Shown piece by piece: positions 49,301 to 55,000 of a stretch of 64,000 nucleotides of DNA (position 1 is the first letter of the stretch; each line of letters begins with the position of its first letter). The notes under the pieces were generated by a model. It had not been told where the DNA came from, searched no databases, and was given only the letters and a program-made list of their open reading frames with translations. The translations under genes and the position numbers were made by a program. Origin of the DNA: Rhipicephalus microplus (taxonomy: Eukaryota; Arthropoda; Arachnida; Ixodida; Ixodidae); the NCBI RefSeq assembly GCF_043290135.1, contig NC_134710.1, forward strand, positions 137,166,155 to 137,230,154, given 5' to 3'.

Positions 49301-50408
49301 TGCAGCTAGGGCAGGTACAACAATAATTCCCTTTGCAGTGGAAACCTATATGTGTGTAGAATGCAAGTATGGGAGCAGAATTTAGAGCACATGCCTTTTT
49401 AATTAATTACTAATCAAAATTTGTAACACAATTCCAACTGCTTTTGAAAATGTATAGTTCATTTTGCTGCAAAATAACCAATAAAGGCCTAAAAACAAAA
49501 ACCTCTTCCATACTTTCACTCTATAGTCATTAGTCTATGTCGGCATATCCTAAATATCACTTTTAATTAAGCACTTTTTTTTCTATTGTGGCCTTAAACA
49601 ATAGGTGCTGAACTTAGGTTATCTCAAGAACAATGTGAGTTATAGGAAAACTAATTAAATATTTGAAATCAGCAGAAAAAACTGCATAACCCTGTGCAGT
49701 TTTATCAAGATCACTGAAGAAATAAACAAAAAATGTCTAAGACCAGTCTGCCCCCTTAAGCCTAATACCATTATTAACCTGTGATGTTCCTTTGTGCATG
49801 TCATCCGGGATAAAGCAATGGCAGCAGATTCATCAACAGACTCAAAGTGTACCAGCACGGATGCCAGCCAAGAAAGTCTTGTTCCTGAGCAGCCAAGTTT
49901 AGCCACTGATTGCAACAACGTGCCTTATTTAATCAACGCGGAAGCTTACAGACAAGAGCAGCCGAGTGACAGTGTGGCTCCTTCAAGCAGCACCGAGGCT
50001 GACAGACAAGAGCAGCCAAGCAACAGTGTGGACCCTTCAAGCAGCACTCAGGCTGACCGACAAGAGCAGCCAAGCGACAGTGTGGCTCCTTCAAGCAGCA
50101 CCGAGGCTGACAGACAAGAGCAGCCCAGCCTACTAGATGTTCAAAATGGAAACACGTCTAGTTCTGACAACTCCACAGTGGACAAAGCAAAAACAAAAAC
50201 ACACAAAGTCACCTTGGGAACCCCTATGATTCTTGGATTCAGCAAGTACAAGTCACTTCCACCACGTGAAAACTTTGCGAAGGGCATGACTGACTACATC
50301 CCTTATGAAAACTTGCCTGGGGCTACTGGAAGATACGAAAAGCTGCGCACTATTCTTGAGAAAGTGCGTGCTATGCGGGAAGAAAGTGATGAGGATGAGG
50401 AATCGTAA
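6462..50408 (+). CDS. ZCCHC8: ZCCHC8 orthologue, NEXT complex scaffold (3' ten exons, 5' incomplete)
   Basis: ZCCHC8 is the scaffold that joins RBM7 and the helicase MTR4 in the nuclear exosome targeting complex, which feeds short-lived nuclear RNAs to the exosome. Ten exons join in phase: 6462-6583, 6673-6741, 10243-10368, 20727-20780, 23172-23320, 25841-25918, 26061-26131, 29259-29339, 48771-48915 and 49816-50408. Together they encode about 495 residues. The order is an acidic N-terminal piece, a zinc knuckle beginning [15 protein letters not shown], a PSP domain ([18 protein letters not shown]), [14 protein letters not shown], a basic linker, a repeat-rich linker and a conserved C-terminal segment ending [20 protein letters not shown]. 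In human ZCCHC8 the C-terminal region contacts MTR4. Human ZCCHC8 is about 707 aa, so 5' exons are missing. Introns range from 89 bp to 19.4 kb. Splice sites are all GT-AG by inspection. Not confirmed by transcript data. Confidence 0.88.
6673..6741 (+). CDS. ZCCHC8: ZCCHC8 exon, 69 nt
   Basis: Acceptor TTTTCAG, donor GTAAAT. It encodes [18 protein letters not shown] and a few more residues. The preceding intron is only 89 bp. The last two bases (AG) combine with the G of the next exon to give Arg just before the zinc knuckle. Confidence 0.78.
7362..7601 (-). mobile_element. Ruka-type tRNA-derived SINE with 14-bp TSD
   Basis: On the - strand the 5' part resembles a tRNA promoter. The A-box-like TGGTCTAGTGT is the complement of 7579-7589. 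The B box GGTTCGAATCC is the complement of 7535-7545. The body carries the segment widely seen in ticks that reads, on the + strand, GTGGGGTTTAACGTCCCAAA. The target-site duplication GCTACAAATATTTA is perfect at 7348-7361 and 7602-7615, so it inserted by target-primed reverse transcription and is fairly young. A 71-codon ORF across it is a shadow, not a gene. Confidence 0.88.
7875..8480. repeat. Dispersed repeat, copy 1 (second copy near 47669)
   Basis: Blocks here recur in order at 47669-48480. Both copies have a segment around GAGACTCC, then TTTCTTC.GTTTGTA..TTGTCATGAAAA, then TGCAGGTCAAT, then CAGTAGAATCT.GTGATG. They also share AACTTAGTTTTGAAGGCA.GTGC.CAG. The CAGTAGAATCTCGGTGAT block resembles pogo/Tigger-type termini. 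No protein domain was recognised. Confidence 0.55.
9020..9036. repeat. Poly-C tract (17 C)
   Basis: Homopolymer of 17 C in ZCCHC8 intron 2. The exact length may be affected by sequencing error. Confidence 0.8.
9960..10140 (+). mobile_element. Probable LINE 3' UTR and tail
   Basis: The segment ends TATTTAATGCCCTGTCAGGGG..TTTAAGGAAATAAAAATGAAATGAAAGGAAATGA-like. This resembles the 3' end of CR1/Jockey-type LINEs, which finish in short tandem A-rich repeats. No coding part is attached. Confidence 0.4.
10243..10368 (+). CDS. ZCCHC8: ZCCHC8 exon with CCHC zinc knuckle
   Basis: Acceptor TTTTTCAG, donor GTAAGT. It encodes [18 protein letters not shown] and then a basic helix ending [10 protein letters not shown]. 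The knuckle reads C-x2-C-x3-H-x4-C, one residue shorter between the second Cys and the His than the usual C-x2-C-x4-H-x4-C. The position next to the PSP domain is as in human ZCCHC8. Confidence 0.85.
10928..11083 (+). pseudogene. hAT transposase dimerisation domain, left part
   Basis: The + strand reads [19 protein letters not shown], then [19 protein letters not shown]. This corresponds to the hAT C-terminal dimerisation (hATC) block in which ..L.EYL.......D.L.WW......P.L..LA is typical. The domain is interrupted by the gypsy insertion and resumes at 16271. A 54-bp internal tandem duplication is present. Confidence 0.6.
11003..11083. repeat. 54-bp tandem duplication at the gypsy insertion site
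   Basis: TTCTGGAAGAACAAACAGGC and following bases at 11003-11029 recur at 11057-11083. The rest of the second unit (AAGCCTGCT.TGCTTCCGAAAA) appears at 16277, on the far side of the LTR element. So the duplication existed before the gypsy insertion, which landed in the second unit. Confidence 0.8.
11084..11255 (-). repeat. 3' LTR of the gypsy element
   Basis: 172 bp, starting TGTTATGTCTACGAGGGG and ending ACACATGTGGTAACA. Its partner at 16100-16270 is about 92% identical by eye. Confidence 0.9.
11319..13007 (-). pseudogene. gypsy pol: RNase H, integrase and GPY/F-type C-terminus
   Basis: RNase H begins [16 protein letters not shown] near 12960. The integrase zinc-binding part reads [10 protein letters not shown]....C..C, so the second His of the HHCC motif is Arg. 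The catalytic core follows: D in [11 protein letters not shown] in VISDRGRQF, and E in [12 protein letters not shown]. After 11559 the frame breaks; a separate frame at 11319-11516 carries [13 protein letters not shown], a GPY/F-type module. A homopolymer of nine A at about 13003-13011 marks the frameshift from the RT connection domain. Confidence 0.88.
12958..13796 (-). pseudogene. gypsy pol: reverse transcriptase and connection
   Basis: The RT reads [20 protein letters not shown], then [20 protein letters not shown], then [15 protein letters not shown], then the catalytic box CYLDDVVIF. All are standard Ty3/gypsy RT blocks. Near 13195 the frame shifts into the connection domain ([20 protein letters not shown]). 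An in-frame stop at 13863-13865 separates RT from the protease frame. Confidence 0.9.
13863..14708 (-). pseudogene. gypsy protease region, catalytic DTG/DSG replaced by DRG
   Basis: The retropepsin-like segment reads [18 protein letters not shown], where the family has D-T/S-G-A. The usual second block [11 protein letters not shown] is present. With Arg in the active-site triad the enzyme would not be expected to work. The ORF runs 281 codons to a stop in SRIKH*. Confidence 0.82.
14838..16097 (-). pseudogene. gypsy gag
   Basis: Gag starts near [16 protein letters not shown] and includes [20 protein letters not shown] and [12 protein letters not shown]. It shifts frame near 15736, then continues [19 protein letters not shown] and [17 protein letters not shown], a Ty3-type capsid. 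A nucleocapsid knuckle [15 protein letters not shown] (C-x2-C-x4-H-x4-C) lies near 15030-15000. Confidence 0.85.
16100..16270 (-). repeat. 5' LTR of the gypsy element
   Basis: 171 bp, starting TGTTACGTCTACGAGGGG and ending ACACATGTGGTAACA, with ATAT directly after it as target duplication. Confidence 0.9.
16271..16440 (+). pseudogene. hAT transposase dimerisation domain, right part
   Basis: It continues the interrupted hAT fragment. FKPALLPK is followed by VSSQRL and, after a 1-base shift, [20 protein letters not shown] and SFLGDSL. This matches the hATC block with the consensus S.ERLFS.AG......R..L.PE.V..L.FL. The frameshift inside the SERLFS position shows it was dead. Confidence 0.65.
16495..18840. 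repeat. Unclassified 2.4-kb interspersed repeat, copy A
   Basis: It matches 30535-33050 in order and on the same strand. Shared blocks include the CTGCGC..TTGTG start, GTGGCTGAAACAT, AAGGGT.TGGTCGCGA.CGCT, GAGATGGGCCGG.T, and CCCAAACCCATGTACC.TGTTCC near the end. The copies differ strongly in the middle. No ORF has a recognisable domain, and I could not assign a class. It carries a 33-bp tandem array near its right end. Confidence 0.65.
18677..18808. repeat. 33-bp tandem repeat, about 4 units
   Basis: Four diverged units of 33 bp (18677, 18710, 18743 and 18776) built on TTTCTGG.TGCTCCAA.CCTGCT. Translated on the + strand they would give [22 protein letters not shown] and [11 protein letters not shown], but the surrounding ORF is only 74 codons. 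Copy B of the repeat has about two units (32905-32970), so the array length varies between copies. Confidence 0.7.
19052..19667. mobile_element. MITE-like element with TAAAGGGACC ends
   Basis: The left end TAAAGGGACCATAA (19052) and the right end AGGGTCCCTTTAA (19655-19667) are inverted. It is about 616 bp. It contains a 119-codon + strand ORF (19143-19502) with no recognised domain. Related ends occur at 28504, 51262 and 56595. Confidence 0.5.
20727..20780 (+). CDS. ZCCHC8: ZCCHC8 exon, 54 nt
   Basis: Acceptor TTTCCAG, donor GTGAGC. It encodes [17 protein letters not shown], which aligns with human RYHAEEVEERFGRFKPG. FQPGKYS starts the PSP domain. Confidence 0.85.
   Translation, partial: ALLRVWNAGTTLPTWQI
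20834..20994. mobile_element. 161-bp MITE with 24-bp TIRs
   Basis: Left terminus TGTTGAACCCCTTTATAAGA, continuing GACA (20834-20857). The right terminus (20971-20994) is its inverse with 22 of 24 matches. The interior has further AAAAGACA motifs. The ends are in the style of Tc1/mariner-pogo derivatives. Confidence 0.75.
22265..22354. repeat. (AT)45 microsatellite
   Basis: Perfect AT dinucleotide run of 90 bases in a ZCCHC8 intron. The 60-codon IYIYIY ORF across it is an artefact. Confidence 0.95.
22840..22930 (+). repeat. Degenerate Ruka-type SINE fragment
   Basis: GCACGTTAAAGAAC, then CAGCCCTCCTCTACGACATC and TCTCATAATCAT, recall the SINE body at 7362-7601 in the opposite orientation. The tRNA promoter part is missing. 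Confidence 0.6.
23172..23320 (+). CDS. ZCCHC8: ZCCHC8 exon with core PSP domain
   Basis: Acceptor TTTCAG, donor GTAGGT. It encodes [40 protein letters not shown] and [10 protein letters not shown]. This is the PSP domain found beside the knuckle in ZCCHC8 and also in SF3B2. The [17 protein letters not shown] core is nearly identical to the human protein as I recall it. Confidence 0.93.
23906..24776. repeat. GAGTGAGT-rich repeat with inverted ends
   Basis: The two ends, ATAGGTCGGC (left) and the complement of GCCAACCTAT (right), form a short terminal inversion. Both halves are rich in (GAGT)n/ACTC motifs: ACTCACTC..ACTCACTCGGACTCAC near 23920 and GAGTGAGTGAGTGAGC near 24081. The right half (24597-24770) repeats the pattern. 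It is about 870 bp, with no coding potential. Confidence 0.45.
25841..25918 (+). CDS. ZCCHC8: ZCCHC8 exon, acidic linker
   Basis: Acceptor TTTTTTCCCAG, donor GTGGGT. It encodes [20 protein letters not shown] and then SCDMEE. An acidic linker at this place is also found in human ZCCHC8 after the PSP domain. Confidence 0.82.
26061..26131 (+). CDS. ZCCHC8: ZCCHC8 exon, FPGFN motif
   Basis: Acceptor ACTTAG, donor GTGAGT. It encodes [20 protein letters not shown] and then GVRD. It corresponds to human NYPGFNISTPRGIPDEW. Confidence 0.88.
26961..27260. mobile_element. 300-bp element with perfect 18-bp inverted ends
   Basis: CATTCATGACTTCTTTGC (26961-26978) is perfectly inverted at 27243-27260. The interior holds GATATAAGTA (a TATA-like site, about 27150) and AAATAAACC (a poly-A-like site, about 27176), followed by a run of GTG/TTTGC words. 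The order resembles a retroviral-type LTR more than a simple MITE. The class is unknown. Confidence 0.55.
28504..29187. mobile_element. MITE-like element with TTAAAGGA ends and GC-rich core
   Basis: The left end TTAAAGGAACAGTGGCAAC and the right end GTCAGTGGTCCTTTGAA are imperfect inverses. The core at about 28840-29040 is far richer in CpG than the flanking intron. The 114-codon ORF inside has no domain and I reject it as a gene. Confidence 0.45.
29259..29339 (+). CDS. ZCCHC8: ZCCHC8 exon, 81 nt
   Basis: Acceptor ATTTTCAG, donor GTGAGC. It encodes [20 protein letters not shown] and then KHMKAPM. It aligns with human EWRIFGSIPMQACQQKDVFANYL. Phase 0 at both ends. Confidence 0.87.
29369..29736. 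mobile_element. 368-bp hAT MITE with 8-bp TSD
   Basis: The ends TAGTGGTTCTCAA (left) and TGAGAACCACTG (right) are the CAGTGGTTCTCAA type found in hAT elements. The 8-bp duplication ATCTAACA is perfect at 29361-29368 and 29737-29744. The internal sequence is non-coding. Confidence 0.88.
30535..33050. repeat. Unclassified 2.4-kb interspersed repeat, copy B
   Basis: Same strand and order as 16495-18840, ending CCCAAACCCATGTACCCTGT. The middle (about 31390-31990) differs from copy A and may be an insertion: ACTGTCACAGTTC occurs there twice (near 31518 and 31610). A 239-codon + strand ORF (32282-33001) crosses it without a recognised domain. Confidence 0.6.
33090..33592 (-). pseudogene. Tigger-type transposase, DNA-binding half only
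   Basis: Two overlapping - strand frames read [20 protein letters not shown] and then, after a frameshift near 33466, [46 protein letters not shown] and [20 protein letters not shown]. This is the tandem HTH (pogo/CENP-B type) DNA-binding region of a Tigger transposase. The DDE domain is missing because coding stops almost at the TIR, consistent with an internal deletion. Confidence 0.78.
34303..34321. repeat. Poly-C tract (19 C)
   Basis: Homopolymer inside the Tigger remnant just left of the Harbinger insertion. Confidence 0.85.
34357..34359. repeat. TTA target-site duplication, left
   Basis: TTA directly precedes CCCCCGAATGCAGAGATG. It pairs with TTA at 42382-42384 after the inverted terminus. 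A 3-bp TTA/TNA duplication is the PIF/Harbinger signature. Confidence 0.85.
34644..36325 (+). CDS. Harbinger transposase (HARBI1-like), intact copy
   Basis: Three exons, 34644-35249, 35681-35895 and 36007-36325, join in phase to 379 aa. Motifs: [18 protein letters not shown] (Asp173), [17 protein letters not shown] (Asp224), [12 protein letters not shown] (Asp249) and [15 protein letters not shown] (Glu287). These are the DDE_Tnp_4 blocks of HARBI1-like transposases, enzymes that cut the element out and rejoin it. The N-terminal helical part [15 protein letters not shown] is also typical. A second ATG at 34659 has a better start context (AACATGG). The intron 1 poly-T run matches a poly-A in the other arm. 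No stop or frameshift was seen. Activity would depend on the Myb-like partner, which is intact only in the other arm. Confidence 0.9.
36469..38024 (-). pseudogene. Myb/SANT-like Harbinger gene, left copy (broken)
   Basis: Inverted counterpart of the intact gene at 38901-40521. Homology begins inside exon 1 at 38024, so the start codon and the first 16 residues are missing. In exon 3, 35 bp present in the other copy are absent at about 36899-36903, leaving a CAG junction and a frameshift. The C-terminal coiled-coil part (36469-36855) and the SANT-like helix region (37990-37733) remain readable. Confidence 0.85.
38025..38900. other. Unmatched centre of the palindrome
   Basis: It contains a diverged Ruka-like SINE piece (about 38305-38440), a run of 19 G (38488-38506) and a short palindrome TTCCTAG..CTAGGAA (38795-38816). 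The palindrome lies about 90 bp before the Myb start and may be in its promoter. No Harbinger terminus was seen here, though the Myb end of a normal element should have one. Confidence 0.6.
38305..38440 (-). repeat. Diverged Ruka-type SINE fragment
   Basis: GGTTTTACGTCCCGAAGCCA, ATGAGGAACGCCGTATGAGA and AATTTCGACCACCTGGTGTT recall the body of the SINE at 7362-7601. Confidence 0.6.
38901..40521 (+). CDS. Myb/SANT-like Harbinger protein, intact copy
   Basis: Exons 38901-39210, 39660-39857 and 40016-40521 join in phase to 337 aa. The N-terminal domain, about residues 20-100, has [40 protein letters not shown] and [20 protein letters not shown]. This is a Myb/SANT-like (Myb_DNA-bind_5 type) helix bundle. 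The C-terminal 100 residues form a charged coiled coil ([38 protein letters not shown]). Harbinger elements code for such a second protein, which in the Harbinger3 model helps nuclear import and DNA binding of the transposase. It is convergent with the transposase of its arm, about 140 bp between stops. Confidence 0.87.
40665..42207 (-). pseudogene. Harbinger transposase, right copy (broken)
   Basis: Inverted copy of 34644-36325. A CAG-to-TAG change makes a stop at 41920-41922 (residue 96). A 133-bp deletion at about 41117 removes the segment from VHDSR through LLGDAGY and beyond, so Asp224 and Asp249 are lost and the frame shifts. The remainder, including the ERAFG end, is nearly identical to the left copy. 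Confidence 0.88.
42382..42384. repeat. TTA target-site duplication, right
   Basis: TTA follows GCATTCGGGGG and is also part of the Tigger right terminus, which resumes GATTTGAGTATATACAG. Confidence 0.85.
42537..45600 (-). mobile_element. RTE-type LINE, near full length but decayed
   Basis: On the - strand an AP endonuclease frame (45542-44805) has [20 protein letters not shown] and [13 protein letters not shown] blocks follow in shifting frames: [48 protein letters not shown] and [16 protein letters not shown], the catalytic YADD. A C-terminal part has [17 protein letters not shown] and [11 protein letters not shown] (ATC)n run at 42537-42553 is the 3' tail. There is no RNase H, as expected for RTE. 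At least five frame changes were counted, so it is inactive. Confidence 0.88.
45625..45735 (-). mobile_element. tRNA-derived SINE
   Basis: On the - strand, an A box TGGCGTAGTGG (complement of 45713-45723) is followed by a B box GGTTCAAATCC (complement of 45669-45679). The order and about 44-base spacing match a pol III promoter. A T-rich run at 45642-45650 closes it. It differs from the Ruka-type SINE. It is not called a tRNA gene because no acceptor stem or anticodon arm could be paired convincingly. Confidence 0.7.
46000..46880. repeat. Degenerate minisatellite, roughly 90-bp unit
   Basis: The motif TCTTTTATCCTCCCCTGCAC, then CAATCGTTCACTCATGG, then AGCCACAGCAGACA..AGCT..GCACT recurs about ten times with many changes (for example near 46090, 46250, 46335, 46395, 46460, 46515, 46595 and 46680). 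The many short ORFs here come from the repeat. Confidence 0.65.
47524..47588. other. Long hairpin, 30-bp stem, 5-nt loop
   Basis: GCATGTGTCTGAACATTAGG and ten more bases (47524-47553) are inverted at 47559-47588 with 29 of 30 matches. The loop is AAAAA. It lies in the sense direction of the ZCCHC8 transcript. Confidence 0.85.
47669..48480. repeat. Dispersed repeat, copy 2 (pairs with 7875-8480)
   Basis: See the copy at 7875. Here the blocks GGATTGTCCGAGAGACTCC, GTTTGTACGGTTGTCATGAA and AACTTAGTTTTGAAGGCATG are in the same order and strand. It ends less than 300 bp before a ZCCHC8 exon. Confidence 0.55.
48771..48915 (+). CDS. ZCCHC8: ZCCHC8 exon, basic segment
   Basis: Acceptor AAATACAG, donor GTGAAG. 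It encodes [20 protein letters not shown] and then [30 protein letters not shown] is a likely nuclear localisation signal and matches the KSGNKRSSS position of the human protein. Using the later GTATGC donor would break the phase with the last exon. Confidence 0.82.
49198..49280 (-). repeat. Degenerate Ruka-type SINE fragment
   Basis: TTCGGGGTTTTTTATGCCAA, ACGCTTATGAGGAATGCTGT and AGCAGAAGGCAG match the SINE body weakly. Confidence 0.45.
49816..50408 (+). CDS. ZCCHC8: ZCCHC8 last exon, MTR4-binding-type C-terminus
   Basis: The exon encodes a Ser/Gln-rich linker with three and a half 18-residue repeats. It then encodes the conserved end [40 protein letters not shown] and [20 protein letters not shown]. 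Human ZCCHC8 has an equivalent end (MSKFATGITPFEFENM, ESTGMYLRIRSLLKN), which binds the helicase MTR4. Three possible acceptors (exon start 49816, 49825 or 49828) all keep phase 1. The stop TAA is at 50406-50408. Confidence 0.9.
49944..50129 (+). repeat. 54-bp in-frame tandem repeat in ZCCHC8
   Basis: Units start at 49944, 49998 and 50052, with a partial unit at 50106. Each codes for a version of [18 protein letters not shown]. It lies in a low-complexity linker between the basic segment and the conserved C-terminus. Confidence 0.92.
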
Positions 50409-50593
50409 AAGTGACTCAAGCTGGAAGTTCGCAACTTTGAGGGTCCCATTATCTGATCTGATGCAGAAAAAGGCCCCTGTTCTTAAGGCCTGACCGAGAC
50501 CTCCAGGTAATCCAGCAGACTGAAGCAGCTCCCAGTGCCCAGGGACACTGGGGTAGTCGTGTTGTCTGTATGCTCTGAATTTTTCACTCATCC

Positions 50594-50620
50594 AATAAAA
50601 TTTCAAGCAGCATCAATAAA
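50594..50620 (+). terminator. ZCCHC8 polyadenylation signals
   Basis: AATAAA occurs at 50594-50599 and 50615-50620, about 190-210 bases after the stop. The transcript probably ends near 50640. Confidence 0.7.
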
Positions 50621-51261
50621 GTCTTCGCTATACCCTTGAACACAAGTCAAATACCATGAGTAGCCTTAGTCAGCCTTATAACCACTTATTTGATATGTGC
50701 TTACAGCTATTTCAGGTGTTTTGCCTATTCTGTATTGCACCATGGCCCCTTCTCAAGAGAGTGTATTGCAGCCCTAATGAGGGTGCCTAGCAGTGGTGCA
50801 ACTACTGTTGCGGCTAAATTTAGTATAGCAGTCATAAGACCATGGGCATTGAGATGAACAGCAGCAGCATCAACAGGTGAAGGTCAGACACATCCTTCAT
50901 TTTCTTTAATTCCTAGTTCAAACTTCAACTGAAAACCTAGGTTTGTGGCACTACGTGCAATGTGTATGCAGTAAACTGCAAAACTTTATATTCTGTGGAG
51001 TGCAGAAGTCTGCTGCTGTGTGTCACGTATGAAGCTCAACAATGGCTGTTTTCCACTGTACTAGTATGTATAAAAACAATATTCAAGCCATTGGTTGGCA
51101 ATGTACAAGTCACCCCAGCAATGCTAGTCATGAAAGGTGCAAGTTTGCTTCGTTATGTAGCCAACATACAACTTTAGTTGGATATTTTATAAGTTCACAT
51201 ATGTCGGTGCTTTCTCCCTGCCCTCTTTTTTTTTCTCTTTCTCTGTGATCACTAATATGCG

Positions 51262-52051
51262 TTAAAGGAGTACCAAAACGATCTTGAGGCACTGAAAAGG
51301 GGTCATTTTTCGTTTCTTTGTCGTGCACTGTTAACATGCACAACACTCTGGAGCTAGGCAAAAACATTTTACATTTCTGGTTTTCTCCGCCCTCTGCAAC
51401 GGGCATTACCATGATGAGTCAATACATATCCCTATGTTTGCGAACTTGCATCCTGCATGCAGCCAAAATCACTGTCCGAGTCACTGGACAATAGTTCACT
51501 AATGGTTGTTTACCAGCAACACATAGGAATAACATTAGACGACAGAGTTGCTTCTAGTACATCATAGGTTGCTTTCCTTGCATCTGTGAACAGCCCTCGT
51601 TAATATTGACAGCTTGCAAAATATAGTTGCTGCGCATATGTGAGCAGGTTTCCACTCTCCGCTATTCCCGATCTTTCCTTCGCTTCTTTCTCGCAGTGCA
51701 TGGAGTAACGTAATTACCACAAGGCATGATATTCCTGCAATGTATTTTAGAAATTTATGCTGCTCCCACACCTTCGCTGAAATGTGGAGTTGTGAACACG
51801 CTTAGTGGGAGAAAAGCAGTCTGGGAACAAGAAATAATTTTGCAGGAAAGTCAACTTGCAGCTCTATGCTAGGGTCTGCTCATGATTTTGCAAAGTGTCA
51901 GTTGAAACCATGTGTTTGTATAGTGGCAGTATTAACATATTCAGTTTATAGGCACTGTAATACTCAATTCACGGTTCTCTACATCAGTGCTTTAATTTAG
52001 AGTAACAACACCAAAATTTCTGCGATTCGTGTCACTGTTGTGCTCCTTTAA
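51262..52051. mobile_element. MITE-like element with TTAAAGGAG ends
   Basis: The left end TTAAAGGAGTACCAAAAC and the right end GTTGTGCTCCTTTAA are inverted. It is about 790 bp, in the intergenic region just after ZCCHC8, and non-coding. Confidence 0.55.
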
Positions 52052-54464
52052 CAGCATGTGTTATATGAGAATTTCCTGTAGTTCTAGAAGGTCTGTTCAC
52101 ATAAAAGACTTGAGCTATGAAATAAAAAATAACCACAAGATGTGTGCCTAGTCTCTTGTTGATAACATACTATTCCTCCAAATCAATGTAAGTGGAGTAT
52201 AGGTTAGTGCGAACCTACCTGGAGAAACCACAAAATGAAGAACAAGTTGCTGCAGAAAGCTTGTGCAATAAAAATGCCATCCCTCTACTATGCAAAAATG
52301 CCTTTTTGTGCTTTGTGTTATTGTTGGCTTTTTATGCAGTGCAGAAAAATAGACTATGCACCATAACCAAATAGTATCGTGTCGTTATCAATTTGCTCGG
52401 TGCTTTCTGTAGCTGCTCAACAATTCTGCGATCATGCATTGGGTCTTCAGCAAAGTGGGAAGTTTGTACGTGCCACATTTTTTTACGAGTTTCCCAGCAG
52501 TTTTGCCACCTAAATCATATTTGTGCATAATGCAAAAAATGCAACACCTTACTGGCCTTGACATTTAGGGGGCGAGGGGGGTCAACCTAAATTTGTGATA
52601 GTATGGGGCCATTAAAGCCTGCAGGAGATGCTCAACGATTTGTGCTAGTTGCCACTGCACACGCACCACACCAGGTCATATGCTAATCTCTTTATGTATG
52701 CACATGTGAACTTGCTATGATGGAGCCACTGCTTGGTGGTTGCCTGGTGGAGCTCACCGACTCGCCGATATCCACGTGGAGCTCGTTCGCTGTTCTGCAT
52801 TTCACAAGCTAAGCATTCACTTGCTGGTGTTCATGATACGAGGTACTATGGCAGGGTGATGCCTTTTTCGATGCCAATGTTTTTCATACTTTTCGCGCTT
52901 AATTGGCCTGTAGTCAGAGCTACAATCCGTCATAGTTACCGACTGGATCAACCAGCAGCGAGTGGTGGATGATAATACCACCATAGAATAAAGCATAAGG
53001 TGTCGGTGAAGTTTCCGACTCCTTACCACATCTAAGGTCACCTGCCTGTGCTACAAGGTTCATTGGGTCGGCACCAATCATTCGCTCAGTTACGAGTTAC
53101 AAAACTATTCAGATGTTGCACAAATGCAGGCTCAGAGTTCAGTGATGTTAGTGCTTGTGATCTTTGACAACTCATACCAGAGGTTCCACTAGCAAGAAGG
53201 AATTTGACTTTAGCACACATACACATGCGCTAAGATACTTCCTTGAGAAGAAACACCTTATTGTGAAGAAGGGCTCACTTTTGTTTAAAATTTAGACTGT
53301 TGCTGCTCTATAAGGCCACTCAAACCATTGCAGACACTGTCAAGAGAGCTTGACCCAGGCGCTGCACTTGTTAGTCTACAATGGTGACTGGCCCCTTAAT
53401 AACTTATGGTCATGTACCGGAAAGGGCATAGCCTTGAAGTGCAGCAAGACATCAGAAGTTGCCTATAATCTAGTCTCTAGTGATGAAGTGAACAGCTCAC
53501 ATAAATCATGACCGAAATTTCGGCCGTAAAAGAGTCTGGCTGCCTGGCGAATGCTGTGTCTTTCATTGTTTGGAGCTCCCTCCCAAAACTTGCTTGTTGG
53601 CATGAAGCATATAAAACGGTTTACACATGTTCTCGGGCAATGAGTGCATGTAGAAGTTCATTCCAGTCTCTATACATGTGTGCTCGTATTTTGTAGCAAT
53701 GCATTGTGCCTTATTTTATGCTAGTCTTACCATCCACTATACTGTACATGGTCAGCTGATCTCATTGATAATGCAGCAGACAGTCACCCTGACTAATGGC
53801 CAAGTGCTAAAAGTATGAAGAGGCATTAGCATTGAAAAAGTATCGCTCCAAAGTACAGGCCCTAGATGTAGTACATATGCCAGGGACAGTAGCCTTGCAT
53901 TTGAATTTCAATACTCCGTTACATTCAAGCGAGGACAAAAACCTGCCATGGAGTGCACTTTGCAGCCAAGCAAATGTAATGTATATATTCTGCTAACTCT
54001 ATATTTGGCTATTGCGAGGACAAAAAAAAGTATGCTAAATGTGCTGTTATGCAGGATATATATATATATATTTGCCTAGCTTGAGCACCGTGAAGGTAGT
54101 GGTGAAGAATTTATTTAGGTCACCAGTATAGATAGGGCAGTATATGTAAAGGGCCATGCTGCCATAATATTACAAGCAATAGCAGCTTGGGAACTTTTGA
54201 GCACCCTGTCCATTTGAATAATGTATAACACACTTAGTTGTGACAGCATTTGGAAAGCTTATCATTTTCACCCATCACGCAATCAAGTTAACCTGCTCGA
54301 CTGCTTGGTATCTCTGCTTGGCAAGTGGCTTTCGACTGGCATAATCATTTAAAACCACCATGGTTGGTTAGGCAGAAATAGCAGTCAATAAAATCACCGT
54401 AAAAGATTACATACTTCAACCAATGAATAAACAATAGGCCACTAAATTTCATTCAAAGTTATAA
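52052..54464. other. Intergenic, nothing recognised
   Basis: AT-rich DNA between the convergent genes. Short ORFs have no domain or splice context. Confidence 0.4.
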
Positions 54465-55000
54465 CATTTATTCAGCATACTCAGTACAAAGAGGCTTCAC
54501 CTCACTTGTGACGTGTAAATGTCCAAGGTGCCATAGCCCCTACTTGATGTGACCAATGCCTTGCTGCAGCATTGAAATAACATTTGGCTTGAGGTATACA
54601 TATTTTATGTACAAAATAACTTACACACAATCCACAGGTTGCAAGGTGGCTGAATAACATAGGTGCATCTAATATCAATTCACTGTCACAGCATAGCATT
54701 ACAGCATCTCCATATGTATTTATATAATGGCAAGAGTGTCCACACTATATGCATAACAAATGCAAAAAAAAATTGAGAATGTTTGCTCAGTTCTTACTTC
54801 TATAATCCCTGAGACTCCTTGAGCATTCTATATACAAACTGTATTAACAGAGTATTCAGGGCAGTAAGAATAAATGTGCAGGTAGGAAGGAGACTGGTAT
54901 AAAGAAAAAAAGAAAATGTTGATGTTTTATTGCCAAGAATTTACAGAAGCAGGCAGGCATTCGGAAGGGTGCATTTAGCAGTGCATGATAAAGGCGTGTA

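Noticed and set aside
50962..51248. Short ORFs after ZCCHC8 as further exons
   Set aside because: The stop at 50406 and AATAAA signals at 50594 and 50615 end the gene; no splice sites or homology continue.
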